In this document: one piece after another, positions 1 to 10,329 of the stretch | Position numbering within the stretch: the stretch's first letter is position 1 | Layout of the letters: each line of letters starts with the position of its first letter | Program-made: the position numbers and the translations under genes | Origin: DASSSY01 sp035708205 | GTDB taxonomy: Bacteria > Bacteroidota > Bacteroidia > Chitinophagales > Chitinophagaceae | Length of the DNA: 64,000 nucleotides | Assembly: GCA_035708205.1 (NCBI GenBank) | Contig: DASSSY010000007.1 | Coordinates: 1-64,000 of the forward strand | Direction: 5' to 3' | The notes under the pieces: generated by a model | Told to the model about the DNA's origin: nothing | The model's database searches: none | The model's input: only the letters and a program-made list of their open reading frames with translations

Positions 1-967
1 GAATATCCCGGCGCTCAGCCGGATCACCAGGCAGATCGCCATTGCCAAAGCCAAGGCCCAAAGCTGGAAGCAGCTGGCTGATGACCCGGACGCCGCCGAA
101 GAAAAGGCTTACGAATATCTCCAGGGCATACAAGGCTTCAACAATTACCTTAATACCGGCAACAAGGCCTTTGGCGGCTTAGGCAATAACCCCTCCGTAG
201 CCGACCTGCAACGCCTGGGCTACCAGACCAAGGACATGGTGTCTAAAAGCCTGCAACAACAGTTCGGCGACAATTTAGACAAAGCGCGGCAACAGATCAG
301 CCAACAGCTGGCCGCTTATCAAAAAGACCTCAGCGAGGTTACCGGCAAAGTCAAAGAAGCCCGGTCCCTCCTGGGCGACGCCAAAAATTCAGCCATCGGT
401 CTGAAACCATCCTTACAGCACATTCAGCAACCGGCCTTTAAAAACCCCATGAGGGGCGTTCCCTTCCCGCTGCGCTGGCAGCCCCGTTATGATTTCCAAA
501 CCAGCAGGGCCACGGGCAGCCGCCCGGCCCTGCTGAGCTTCTCGGCAGGGCTGGCCTACCGGCAAACGCCCAAATTAAAGATGGGCCTGGGCCTGGCCGC
601 CGATATCGGTATGGGAAAGGACTGGCAGCATCTCAGGATCAGCTATGAAGGCCTCAGCCTCCGGGCCTTCGCGGACTATGAAATGATCTTCGGCATCGCC
701 GTAGAAGGCGGCTATGAACGGGCCTTCCGCCCGGTCAGCCGGCCTTATCTCCAAAATGATGGAACAACACCGACGCAATCGAAATCGGGCAACAATATTA
801 TTCAAAAGACTTTCGGCAGCCAGCAGCAGGCGGCTTATGTGGGCCTGATGAAAAGCTACCGGATCAACAGCAAATGGAACGGCGCTTTTATGATCGGCTA
901 TAACTTTTTGTACCGGCAGTACGGCCTGGGAACGCCACTGATGATCAGGATCGGCTGGGAAAAATAA
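1..967 (+). CDS. Partial barrel-like membrane protein, 5' end outside the window
   Basis: The reading frame is open from the first bases of the window, so only the C-terminal ~321 residues are visible and the start lies upstream. The first ~130 visible residues are rich in Gln, Lys and Ala and look like a helical or coiled-coil segment. The last ~150 residues show alternating aromatic and polar residues with strand-like repeats and end in Trp-Glu-Lys, which suggests an outer-membrane beta-barrel. The gene ends 59 bases before the Rhs-partner gene on the same strand, so it may belong to the same secretion or display locus. The family is not recognised. Confidence 0.6.
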   Translation, partial: NIPALSRITRQIAIAKAKAQSWKQLADDPDAAEEKAYEYLQGIQGFNNYLNTGNKAFGGLGNNPSVADLQRLGYQTKDMVSKSLQQQFGDNLDKARQQISQQLAAYQKDLSEVTGKVKEARSLLGDAKNSAIGLKPSLQHIQQPAFKNPMRGVPFPLRWQPRYDFQTSRATGSRPALLSFSAGLAYRQTPKLKMGLGLAADIGMGKDWQHLRISYEGLSLRAFADYEMIFGIAVEGGYERAFRPVSRPYLQNDGTTPTQSKSGNNIIQKTFGSQQQAAYVGLMKSYRINSKWNGAFMIGYNFLYRQYGLGTPLMIRIGWEK

Positions 968-1026
968 AATGGAACAAAACCGTTAGCAATAGCAACTGAA
1001 CACTTTTAAATTGATAATACAGACAG

Positions 1027-4000
1027 ATGAACAAGAAATATTCCATCCTTACCGCGGCATTACTTTTCTTTTGTTCCAGCGGCTTCTCCCAAAACAATTC
1101 CGGGCCGGATGTACAAATGTTGCCCGGGACCGGGGTCGGCCAGGGCCTGCCCAAGATTTACAGCCCTAACCTTTTCGACGGGAGCGTTAACATTAATATC
1201 CCAATTTATGATTACAAGGGTTATGGCATTTCGCTGTCATACAATACCAAAGGGATCAAGGTTGACCAGCCGGCCTCTTCACCCGGCTTGAACTGGCAGG
1301 TCTCAGGGTTGCCGTCCATTGTCCGGATAGTAAAAGACATCCCGGACGAAGCCATATTTAATGAAGACTCATTATTGGTTACCGGGACCCATCCTGTGGT
1401 CAATAGTGAGCGGCATATCTTAGGCAAGCTTCATGCCTATGCGGAAACACAACAGGACAAAAGCAGGCCCAATACCTACAGGGATAAGGAATGCGATGAA
1501 TTCAGGGTGTCTTTGAACGGGGCTGATTTCAGCTTTTATCTCGGTAGTTCCAATAACGTATTCCTGACCACGGAAAAAAACTATAAGGTGCAATTATATT
1601 ATAACGGCCAATTGATCGTTGATACACCGGGCAGTAATATACCAGGCCCTTATCCAATGGCCGGAGAGTACGGCTTCAATATTAAGATCACCGATAACGA
1701 GGGAAATCAATATTATTTCGCCCCTTCTTATACGGTCGAGGATGATATTTCCGACTTTAAGGATTGGGAACAAGTGGGACGAGATGAATTTAACCTCGTT
1801 CCGGAGGAATGGTCGATCGAAAAAGTAGTTTTAAGTGACGGAAGTCAAATTACCTATTACCATGACCTAGAGGGCTATTTTAATAACTTTCCCGGCTACC
1901 CTTTCAAGCAATATGTCAATCATTATATAAAAGAAGACAACTTCAATACCACGCCATCTCCAAGCTATTATACGGACGACCAATCCTATGATTATAACAA
2001 TTTTTCTTCAATTCAACGGGTAAGCTATCCGAATGGCATAACGGCCGATTTTCTTTATGATTCCGCCGATGTCAGCGAAAATGGCGCGAAGATGCTGGAC
2101 GAGATAGATATAGCTCATGGTGGAAACAGCATCCGCTATAAGCTGCATCGTGAAAAGGACCACGGCAGGTGGTTTTTAAAAAAGATAATGGTTTCCAGCG
2201 GCGACAGCTCCCTGGAGCAGCTGTATTATAGCTTCGGCTACAGTTCAATTTATTTACCGGACCGGCTTGACCTGGCAAAAGACCTTTACGGCTACTATAA
2301 CGGCGATTCCTCCTCCGCGCCTATCGGGTCGTTCAACATATATTATACCGATGTACCGCTCCACGGGAGCCAGGCCTATGGCATCAGCAGGGCCTATAAC
2401 GCCCATTTCGCGCAGGCCGGGTTACTGACGCAGGTCATCAATACCTATGGCGGGGAGACGGATTACTATTACGGGCCTAATGTGGTGGCCAACCCCTTTC
2501 CCGCCGGCTTTCTGCCCGCTAATAATGATTATATCGGGATAAATGAGCCGGATGGCGTAAGGGTTGATTCCATCGTAGAGCAGAACCGCATCGTGCCGGG
2601 AAGCTATAAAAGCACCGTTTTTGACTATAGCGGGGGGCAGCTTTTTATTCCCGGTGGCTATTTCCATTACCCGGTCTATATTGACAGCGCGACCAATGCC
2701 TGGAACCAGGTCCTGTTCCAGGAAGATTTCCTGACTTCACACGAACTGATCAATGGCTCTAATCACGGCTATTCCAGCGTTACCATAAGCGCCTACGGGC
2801 TTAACGCGGCTAATCAACGGCAATTGCTATCAAAGAAAGTGGCCACTTTTACTAATATGAAGGACGCTACTTCAAATAACCTGGCCCGGTATTATAAAGT
2901 GCCCGGCAGTAAAGACTTCTTTGATTATCCCTATACCAATAAACAGTATCTTAAATCCTGGGAAATAGGCCTGCCGCTGACGGTAACCGAATATGACCAG
3001 AACAACAGGATCATCAGGAAGGCGATCAATAATTACCGTTTTTCCAATGTGGACCTGTCCGCTTCGGATCATTTCGCAAACAACCGGACCATCACCATCA
3101 ATTCGGGCCGGCAGCAATATTTCGGCGGCAGGACCAGCTTGTCCAACTGGTACCCTTACCAGAAAGTATTCACGGACAGCTACTACCCGTATAAAGGTCA
3201 TGCCGACCTGGAAAGCACCGTTACTTTAAAATATATTTCCGACAGCCGGTATGTCGCCGATACGCTCTGGTACGGGTATGACGATCATGATAACCTGGAT
3301 TCCCTCGTTAGCAGGAAGAGCAACGGGGATAAAATATTGACGAGGAAAGTCTTTAATTACGAGATAGACGGGCCGGATATCGTTTCGGGCTATCCCCGGC
3401 CAAACGCCTTATACGACATGACCAAGGCCGGCCTCGAAAAGGTGATATCGATCGAACGGTGGAAAATGAACCCGGCGACAACCGTTCCACCGGCATTCAT
3501 CCGGAACAACAACGAGCTGCTCAGCGCGGTCATTACCAATTATGAATATGACAATGGCAAATTGTGGACAAAAGGCCTGTGGAGCACCTCTATCGGCCAG
3601 CCGGTAAGCTACCAAAAGTACACGGGAGTTGTCCCCAACGGGCCGTACATCGATCCTTACTGGCGGATCCTGGACCTGTACACCAATGCCGGGGCCACCG
3701 ACTCCAATTTTGTTGAGACCAGCAAAGTGACCCTGTTCGATGAGCACGGCAATCCTCTTGAAGCCCAATCGCTCGATGCTGACAAGTATAAGGCCATGAT
3801 CTGGGATACGGCGACAAACCAGAAGCTGGCCGACGCTGCCAACTGCCGGTACAGCGACATGGCCTATACCAGCTTCGAGGCTACCCTGGCGGAAAGCAAC
3901 CTGACGGTCTCTGAAAACCTGCCGGTCAGCGGCGGGATAACCGGCAGCCACGCGCAATATTTATGGACGGAAATGTCACCCGGGGCGCCGGTAAGCATTA

Positions 4001-4410
4001 CGGGGACACAGAACCTTTCCGCCGGTAAGCAATACCTGCTCTCTTTTTGGGTATACGGGGCATTACCCGCCGTGCATGTGGGCAGCCAATCTGTTCCCCT
4101 GTCTTCCGCTAACCTGCTGCACACCAGGGGAAGCTGGCATAACTACCAGGTCCGGTTTACCCCTGCCGTCGCCGGGAAAATAAAAATAACGGGCACCGGG
4201 GCGCTTTCTGAAATTGACGAGATCCGGTTATGCCCGGCGGGCGCAACGCTGGAAAGCCGGACCTATGATCCCCTGTTCGGCCAAAGCTCCTCCACGGACG
4301 GCAACGGGCAGATCCTGTACACCGGTTTTGATAAGCTAGGCAGGATGAATATGCAAAGAGATGTGGATGGCAATATATTGTCGGAAAAAGTATTTAAAAC
4401 CGCCAATTGA
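1027..4410 (+). CDS. Secreted Rhs-partner protein (RHS/YD-repeat-like, no core tip)
   Basis: This 1127-aa protein starts with a signal peptide (hydrophobic run to about residue 20, ending SGFSQ). The N-terminal region has the pattern seen in Bacteroidota proteins encoded just upstream of Rhs genes: VNINIPIYDYKG followed by a Leu-Asn-Trp motif. YD-type strands follow, such as NYEYDNGKLW. Around residues 950-1070 a jelly-roll or carbohydrate-binding-like segment appears, and the last ~40 residues again look like YD repeats (YTGFDKLGRM). It lacks the Rhs core motif and a variable tip. The 27-nt gap to the full Rhs gene suggests one operon, with the two proteins perhaps forming a shared shell. 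Family membership is inferred from pattern; the exact role is unknown. Confidence 0.7.
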   Translation: MNKKYSILTAALLFFCSSGFSQNNSGPDVQMLPGTGVGQGLPKIYSPNLFDGSVNINIPIYDYKGYGISLSYNTKGIKVDQPASSPGLNWQVSGLPSIVRIVKDIPDEAIFNEDSLLVTGTHPVVNSERHILGKLHAYAETQQDKSRPNTYRDKECDEFRVSLNGADFSFYLGSSNNVFLTTEKNYKVQLYYNGQLIVDTPGSNIPGPYPMAGEYGFNIKITDNEGNQYYFAPSYTVEDDISDFKDWEQVGRDEFNLVPEEWSIEKVVLSDGSQITYYHDLEGYFNNFPGYPFKQYVNHYIKEDNFNTTPSPSYYTDDQSYDYNNFSSIQRVSYPNGITADFLYDSADVSENGAKMLDEIDIAHGGNSIRYKLHREKDHGRWFLKKIMVSSGDSSLEQLYYSFGYSSIYLPDRLDLAKDLYGYYNGDSSSAPIGSFNIYYTDVPLHGSQAYGISRAYNAHFAQAGLLTQVINTYGGETDYYYGPNVVANPFPAGFLPANNDYIGINEPDGVRVDSIVEQNRIVPGSYKSTVFDYSGGQLFIPGGYFHYPVYIDSATNAWNQVLFQEDFLTSHELINGSNHGYSSVTISAYGLNAANQRQLLSKKVATFTNMKDATSNNLARYYKVPGSKDFFDYPYTNKQYLKSWEIGLPLTVTEYDQNNRIIRKAINNYRFSNVDLSASDHFANNRTITINSGRQQYFGGRTSLSNWYPYQKVFTDSYYPYKGHADLESTVTLKYISDSRYVADTLWYGYDDHDNLDSLVSRKSNGDKILTRKVFNYEIDGPDIVSGYPRPNALYDMTKAGLEKVISIERWKMNPATTVPPAFIRNNNELLSAVITNYEYDNGKLWTKGLWSTSIGQPVSYQKYTGVVPNGPYIDPYWRILDLYTNAGATDSNFVETSKVTLFDEHGNPLEAQSLDADKYKAMIWDTATNQKLADAANCRYSDMAYTSFEATLAESNLTVSENLPVSGGITGSHAQYLWTEMSPGAPVSITGTQNLSAGKQYLLSFWVYGALPAVHVGSQSVPLSSANLLHTRGSWHNYQVRFTPAVAGKIKITGTGALSEIDEIRLCPAGATLESRTYDPLFGQSSSTDGNGQILYTGFDKLGRMNMQRDVDGNILSEKVFKTAN

Positions 4411-4437
4411 TTTTTAAAATGATTAAAATCCAATAAG

Positions 4438-7400
4438 ATGAAACCGATCCATATTTACAGAATTTTTTTCCCGGCCGCATTACTGGCCTTCAGCCCTTCC
4501 GGCCGCTGCCAGAACATCCCGGACCTGTCCCAGACCGCACCCGCGGGCTCCCTGGCCCAAAGCTACACGCAGCCCAATTCTTTTAATTTAGGCGTTTACC
4601 ATGATACTAACCGGATCAGCATCTACATCCCCAGGATAGCGGTCCAGGATTCCGCATCGGTCGTAAACCTGGCCGGCGCTGATGTCACCGGCACGATCAG
4701 CTATTTTGATAATTTCGGGAATATGGCCCAGTCCATCATAAAGAATTACGCCAAAACAAATAACGCCTACCGCGACTTTGTCCAGGTATGGGATAATAAA
4801 GCGCAACCGGACCAGTTCGCTTACCTGCCTTACAGTGTTGAGGACGGCCAGAAATTCAGGGACCAGGATTTTTACGAGCAGAAGCAATATTATAATGATC
4901 AATATCCCGGCGAGCTCTATACCTGCTTCTCAAAGACCTCGCACTTTTCCGACGCCAATACCAGGGAATCCAGAACGTACCGGGAAGGGAAAAGCCAGGT
5001 CGGCCAAAACCGGTATACGTCACTGACGGCGATCAGCAATGATGCCAGCCAGGTGCGTATCTGGGAACTGAACGCGCAGGGCGTCCCCGCGAGCAACGCC
5101 TTTTACGCCCCGAACCAGCTGTTTGGCCAACGCTCCGCCGATCCGGACGGCAATACGGTATTGTCCTTTAAGGATAAAAGCGGCAACCTGGTCTTAAAGC
5201 AGGTCCAGCTGGCCGCTTCAAGCTACCTGTCCACCTATTATGTTTACGATTCCCTGGACAGGCTGAGCTGTATCCTTCCGCCCAAGGCTGTGGCGGCGGC
5301 GGCCAGCGGCGCCGTGACGGCCGATGTGCTCAATAACCTGTGCTTTCAATACCAATACGATTACCGGGCCAGGATGACCGGCGAAAGAAAGCCGGGGGAA
5401 AGCAGCTTTACGAGCTATGTCTATGACCGGAAAAAAAGGGCCGTCATGCGGCAAACCCCTCTTGAGGCGGCAAAAGGCGACTGGGAAGTTAATTTTTATG
5501 ACGGCCAGGACCGGGTCATCGCCACTTCGCTGCTGCACAGCAGCCAATCCAGGCAGTCCTGGCAGGATGAGTTTGACGCCTATAACGGCGCTTCTTACCC
5601 GACAAATAAGATCGAGCATTACCTCCTGGAGACGGACGGGGAAGGCCAGTATCCCGCCGGGCAGGCCATTACGGGCAATACCATGATGTCTTATGCCTAT
5701 TATGATAATTATGACCTGGCCGACCCCAGCGGCAGCCTTTACACCCAGCTGACCAACGGCCTGGCGTTCACCGAAACATTGGCAACGCCCGGGGCGGAAG
5801 CGCCCGAACGCAGCGGCTATACCAACGGCCTGGTGACCGGCACCCTGGAGCGCGTATTGCCGGCGCCGGGCATTGATACGGGCGATGTCGGCGACTGGAC
5901 GAGAACGGTTACCTGGTATGACCATAAAGGGAGAAAAGATTTTGTGCTCAGTCAAAGCCTGTATAAGAATACGGCAATAAATACCCAATATGCCGGTATT
6001 CAATACGATTTCTCAGGCAGGGTGCTCATCTCGAAGCATGAAATAATCAATGTACACGCAAAAGGCGGCAGTAATACGCATACGGAGCTTATTAAAAACA
6101 GCTATGAACCGGTTACCGGCAGGCTGACCGAAACCGACCATAGTATGGACGGCGGCCCCTGGAACGTTTTGGCCATCTATACCTATGACGGCCTCGGGCG
6201 GGTCAGCCGGAAGAACCTCGGCGATTACGGCGAGGTGCGGGACTATACCTATAACATCAGGGGGCAGCTGACCGGTATTAACGCGCCTTATGCCCAAACG
6301 GGCGATAACGGGGGGCTGAACCGCAGCTTCGGCGAAAGCCTGAAATATGATTACGGCTTTACAACGCCCAGGTATGACGGCGCGCTGGCCGGTTTTGTCT
6401 GGCGCGGCAGCGGCGGGGCACAGGCGAAGGCCCTGGCCTATGGCTACACTTACGATCCCGCCGGCAGGCTGACCAACGCGGACTTCCGCGAGGGGCAGTA
6501 CCAGGGCGGCCTGAATATCCCGCCCGTGGCCTGGGACAAGGATACGATGGACTACACGGTCAGCCACCTGACCTATGACCAGGACGGCAATATCCTCAGC
6601 AAAGATATGAGGGGACCGGGCTTTATACCGGCCAATTTCGCCCCCCTGCCCCAAACCATCGACCAGCTTACCTATACCTATGCCGGTAACAGCAACCGGC
6701 TCAATGCCGTCGCTGATAAGATAACCACGAACTACGGCGACGGGGATTTCCAGGACGGCAACACCACAACGCTTGATTATAAGTATGACCAGGACGGCAA
6801 CCTGACCCAGGACCTGAACAAAGGGATCACCAGCGTGACCTATACCAATTTTGACCGGCCGCAGACCATCCGTTTCGCGAACGGCGATAATATTAATTAC
6901 AGCTATACCGCTGACGGCAATAAGGTGCAGGAGCTGGTGGTCAACGGCGCCGTCCATAAGACTACGGACTACACCGGCAATTTCGTGTACCGGAACGACA
7001 GCCTGTACTACGCGGCCACAAGCGTGGGACGGACGGTATGGCAGAACGATACGGCCAAAGAGGAATTCTTTGTCAAGGACCACCTGGGCAATGTGCGCAG
7101 CATCATAGACGTGTATCATTATCCCCTGATGCAATACCTCGCCTCTTACGAGATCGCCAGCGCGCAGCTGGAAGAGCTGTTCTTTGATGACGTGGACGGC
7201 ATCCGGGACGACAAGCCCGGCAGCACCGACCCGGGCGACACGAAGGCCGGGCGGCTGAACGGCGCGGAGCCGGACCACCGGGTGGGCACCTCCATCCTGC
7301 TGAAGGTCATGGCCGGCGACCGGGTGCAGATCAACGCGGACAATTATTACGACGGCACCTACGACCCCGGGAATGACCGGCCGGTCAGCCCGGATGACCT

Positions 7401-8955
7401 GCTGAACAGCATCGTGTCCACCCTGACGGGCGGTGAAGGCGGCCTGGGGGAAAGCGAAAGCCATGACCCGGAGCTGGTGCCCAAGCTGTTCAACCCGGAG
7501 AACTATACCGTGGCCGACGAGCTGATGCACGCCGAGGCCGACCCGGAACGTCCTAAGGCTTTCTTAAATTATATCCTGTTTGACCAGGACATGCGGGTGG
7601 TGCGTACCTTCACGGGCGCCTGGCAGGCCAACGGGAACGGGGGCTGGCAGACCATCGGTAATGACGCCCCGATGGTCATCCCGGTGAACGGGTTCCTGGC
7701 GGTTTATGTCAGCAATGCCACCAGCTTCGCCCAATGCACAGGCTGCCTGAGCTCGGAAGGGGACGTGTACTTTGATCAGCTGAAGATACAGCTGACCAAG
7801 GGTAACCTGAAGCAGGAGAGCCATTATTACCCTTTCGGCCTGCCGATGGCGGGCATCGGCGGCAGCGCCGCGGGGATGACGCCCAACCGGCAGAAATACC
7901 AGGGCAACGAGTACATTACCGACGCGGGGCTGAACTGGATGAGCTTCGGGGCGAGACAGTATGACCCGCAGCTAGGCAGATTTTTAAGTGTGGACCCCCT
8001 GGCGGCACAAGGCGGGCAGGACATGCTGAGCCCTTACCAAGCCATGGGCGATAACCCGGCCAACTATACGGACCCCGATGGCAAAATACTGATCGTTGAC
8101 CCGAACGATCAAAACGTGATCAACCAGTTGAACGATATGCTCGGAAAAGATAATTACTTTATTGACGACAACGGCGTGGTCGAGATATCGCCGGGACAGG
8201 AAGAAATGTTATTTAATAACCTGGTCGGGTTCTTTGAAGGCGGAGGATCCGTGGGGGCCCTCGGCGGCGGCGATATGGGCGGACCCGGCACAACATTGGC
8301 CGCGGCGTACGTCTATGCCTACCAGATCTTCAGCGCCATCACCGGGGCGGACCAGGACGATTACGCCATCGCGCCTTACCGGGGACAGCTCACCTACGGC
8401 AAGGTCGCCCATTTTAATGACCTGGCCGCAAACGACATGCCCGACGGCGAGAACAACCAATACGGCTGGTTTGCCCGCTTCGGCGACTGGCTGAACCGCG
8501 TATTCCAGGGCCATGACTACGGGCAGAGTCCCCTTAAACATTACACCGACCAGGGAGGCCTTGAGGCCGTTGGGAAAAACCACGGTGAGAACGAGGAGAC
8601 CAGGGTCACCAAAAGAGATGATATTCAAAAATACGACGTGGACTGGCTGCTGGACATGTCCGAAGCTTATACCCCTGACCTCTTCCCTAACCTTAAGCTG
8701 CCCTTTTTCACTGAATACATGGATAATATGACCGATAATATTAATGCCGTAAATGCCGCAACGGAGATTAATAAAGGAAGTAAAAGCAATGGTAACCATT
8801 TCAATTTCCATAATAATGGAACATCATATTATGGAGGATCTTATTCTGCAGATCCTATATCAGGAGATACAACGGGTTTCTCTAAGGCACGTCAGCATTT
8901 TATTGATTCGGTGAGGTCATCATTTGGCTTTCCCCCGCTAGATTCTATATATTAA
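4438..8955 (+). CDS. Rhs repeat protein with variable C-terminal (putative toxin) tip
   Basis: This 1505-aa protein has a signal peptide ending SGRCQ, a DUF6443-like N-terminal region and many YD repeats (YTYDGLGRV, YKYDQDGNL, YSYTADGNK). The conserved Rhs-associated core is at about residues 1165-1215, with FGARQYDPQLGRFLSVDPL and a closing DPDG. About 290 residues follow the core and form the variable tip, the position of the toxin in polymorphic Rhs proteins. The final ~200 bases are clearly AT-richer than the rest of the gene, which fits tip exchange. No known nuclease or ADP-ribosyltransferase motif was recognised in the tip, so toxicity is inferred from architecture and from the lipoprotein row downstream. 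Confidence 0.85.
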   Translation: MKPIHIYRIFFPAALLAFSPSGRCQNIPDLSQTAPAGSLAQSYTQPNSFNLGVYHDTNRISIYIPRIAVQDSASVVNLAGADVTGTISYFDNFGNMAQSIIKNYAKTNNAYRDFVQVWDNKAQPDQFAYLPYSVEDGQKFRDQDFYEQKQYYNDQYPGELYTCFSKTSHFSDANTRESRTYREGKSQVGQNRYTSLTAISNDASQVRIWELNAQGVPASNAFYAPNQLFGQRSADPDGNTVLSFKDKSGNLVLKQVQLAASSYLSTYYVYDSLDRLSCILPPKAVAAAASGAVTADVLNNLCFQYQYDYRARMTGERKPGESSFTSYVYDRKKRAVMRQTPLEAAKGDWEVNFYDGQDRVIATSLLHSSQSRQSWQDEFDAYNGASYPTNKIEHYLLETDGEGQYPAGQAITGNTMMSYAYYDNYDLADPSGSLYTQLTNGLAFTETLATPGAEAPERSGYTNGLVTGTLERVLPAPGIDTGDVGDWTRTVTWYDHKGRKDFVLSQSLYKNTAINTQYAGIQYDFSGRVLISKHEIINVHAKGGSNTHTELIKNSYEPVTGRLTETDHSMDGGPWNVLAIYTYDGLGRVSRKNLGDYGEVRDYTYNIRGQLTGINAPYAQTGDNGGLNRSFGESLKYDYGFTTPRYDGALAGFVWRGSGGAQAKALAYGYTYDPAGRLTNADFREGQYQGGLNIPPVAWDKDTMDYTVSHLTYDQDGNILSKDMRGPGFIPANFAPLPQTIDQLTYTYAGNSNRLNAVADKITTNYGDGDFQDGNTTTLDYKYDQDGNLTQDLNKGITSVTYTNFDRPQTIRFANGDNINYSYTADGNKVQELVVNGAVHKTTDYTGNFVYRNDSLYYAATSVGRTVWQNDTAKEEFFVKDHLGNVRSIIDVYHYPLMQYLASYEIASAQLEELFFDDVDGIRDDKPGSTDPGDTKAGRLNGAEPDHRVGTSILLKVMAGDRVQINADNYYDGTYDPGNDRPVSPDDLLNSIVSTLTGGEGGLGESESHDPELVPKLFNPENYTVADELMHAEADPERPKAFLNYILFDQDMRVVRTFTGAWQANGNGGWQTIGNDAPMVIPVNGFLAVYVSNATSFAQCTGCLSSEGDVYFDQLKIQLTKGNLKQESHYYPFGLPMAGIGGSAAGMTPNRQKYQGNEYITDAGLNWMSFGARQYDPQLGRFLSVDPLAAQGGQDMLSPYQAMGDNPANYTDPDGKILIVDPNDQNVINQLNDMLGKDNYFIDDNGVVEISPGQEEMLFNNLVGFFEGGGSVGALGGGDMGGPGTTLAAAYVYAYQIFSAITGADQDDYAIAPYRGQLTYGKVAHFNDLAANDMPDGENNQYGWFARFGDWLNRVFQGHDYGQSPLKHYTDQGGLEAVGKNHGENEETRVTKRDDIQKYDVDWLLDMSEAYTPDLFPNLKLPFFTEYMDNMTDNINAVNAATEINKGSKSNGNHFNFHNNGTSYYGGSYSADPISGDTTGFSKARQHFIDSVRSSFGFPPLDSIY

Positions 8956-8977
8956 TATTGATAATTATTTTATAAAC

Positions 8978-9859
8978 ATGAAAGACAAGATACTTTTAGC
9001 ATTCTCAATAGTATATTTATTAGGTTGCTCAAATAATAAAAAATGCGGGCAAGAGCATTACGATAAATATTTTGAAGAAACCAACTCCAAACATTATGGA
9101 GACTTTTTATTAAACCGGGCACAAGAAAAAGTCGTTTCGACTAAAAACAATATTGAAACAGTAAGGGGCTTTGATTCTTGTGATCCTGCTCGTAATATAT
9201 ATTTGTACCAACGAAAAAGGATTTCTTCTGACAGTACTATATTAGATGGGTATTTTAAAACTTTTTACTTTAATGGAAGTTTGAGAGATTCATTTGTTTT
9301 CGTGAATGGAAAACAAAACGGAATGAGTATATCTTTTTGGCCAAATGGTACTATTAAGGGAGAACTTTTTATGTATGAGGGACAGTATTCAGGCCCGCAA
9401 ATAAAATATGATTCAACAGGAAAAATTAAAGAGGTGGCATTTCTAACGAATGATACTTCAGCTTGGTTTTCTGTCCGTTATCAAAAATCAGGTAAAATTG
9501 ATACAATGATAGGAAATTCCTTTAGAATTATAGAAAGCAATGTTGCCAAAAATCGGACTTATGAGCTTGGTCAATGGATTGGAGATAATTTTGAGGTTCC
9601 AACTTTAAGAAACATTCAGGTAGAGGTTAAAATAGATCTATCCAACGAAAAGAGGAATATTTATGATACAACTATTACTCAATTTTTTAATAAATTTAAT
9701 ACCCGCTTGGGCTTTTGGGGGTATAAACTAACCAAAAATGCATTGGGTGCTGACAAAGTAACAATTTATGTTAAACTAATAGATAGCAATACTAAACATG
9801 TGATTAGACAGGATTCTTTCTCAAGATCAGTGATTGTACATATTCCTGCTAGAATTTGA
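8978..9859 (+). CDS. Lipoprotein with MORN-like repeats, candidate Rhs immunity protein 1
   Basis: This 293-aa protein starts 22 nt after the Rhs stop. Its lipobox (YLLGC) gives an acylated, membrane-anchored protein. A block around residues 48-90 (ETVRGFDSCDPA, then LYQR and SSDST) is shared with the next two genes. It is followed by MORN_2/YwqK-type repeats (FYFNGSLRDSF, GKQNGMSISFWPNGTIKG). YwqK-family proteins are known partners of toxins. Its low GC content matches the end of the Rhs gene. Position, lipid anchor and duplication suggest immunity against the adjacent tip; this is inference. Confidence 0.65.
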   Translation: MKDKILLAFSIVYLLGCSNNKKCGQEHYDKYFEETNSKHYGDFLLNRAQEKVVSTKNNIETVRGFDSCDPARNIYLYQRKRISSDSTILDGYFKTFYFNGSLRDSFVFVNGKQNGMSISFWPNGTIKGELFMYEGQYSGPQIKYDSTGKIKEVAFLTNDTSAWFSVRYQKSGKIDTMIGNSFRIIESNVAKNRTYELGQWIGDNFEVPTLRNIQVEVKIDLSNEKRNIYDTTITQFFNKFNTRLGFWGYKLTKNALGADKVTIYVKLIDSNTKHVIRQDSFSRSVIVHIPARI

Positions 9860-9997
9860 TCTTGAAGCTCCCTCTAATAAAACTTTACTCATAGTATTGA
9901 ATATTGAAAGTCGTAATAGGATATCACTTAGGTTAATGATATCGAAGCTAATCATTGATCAGTGTAAAATGGGCTTAAATAAAACGTCAATTATTTT

Positions 9998-10315
9998 ATG
10001 AATTTAAAATATATATTGCTATTTGGTATTAGTCCTTTTATTACCTCTTGCTCAAATCATAAATGCCCTAATAAAGATGATCAAGCCAAAGGAAAAATGA
10101 TAAAACAGGGTTCTAGGGTTACTTTATACAGAGATAAAGAAGAGGTAGTATCAGAGAATAATGATACTGAAACTGTTAAAGGCTTTGATTCATGCACTCC
10201 TAAACAAACTGCATATTTATATCAGCGTCTTCGGTTATCGAAAGACAGTACAGATTATGATCACTTTATGGATTCTCTTAAAAATGCACCTGGTTTTCTT
10301 ACACCAAACAATTAA
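9998..10315 (+). CDS. Short lipoprotein, truncated paralogue of candidate immunity protein
   Basis: This 105-aa lipoprotein has an N-terminal leader ending near FITSC. It carries the same central block as its neighbours (TETVKGFDSC, then LYQR and SKDST). The protein stops soon after that block with an unrelated tail, so the MORN-like half present in the two full-length paralogues is missing. It may be a decaying duplicate, or a short variant retaining only the conserved block. It ends 14 nt before the next paralogue. Confidence 0.55.
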   Translation: MNLKYILLFGISPFITSCSNHKCPNKDDQAKGKMIKQGSRVTLYRDKEEVVSENNDTETVKGFDSCTPKQTAYLYQRLRLSKDSTDYDHFMDSLKNAPGFLTPNN

Positions 10316-10329
10316 TATATACGCAACTT

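Noticed and set aside
6013..7530. A 505-codon open frame on the minus strand inside the Rhs gene
   Set aside because: It is opposite the repeats of a GC-rich gene. It lacks a start context or any motif, and the plus-strand frame has clear Rhs domains. It is a composition effect.
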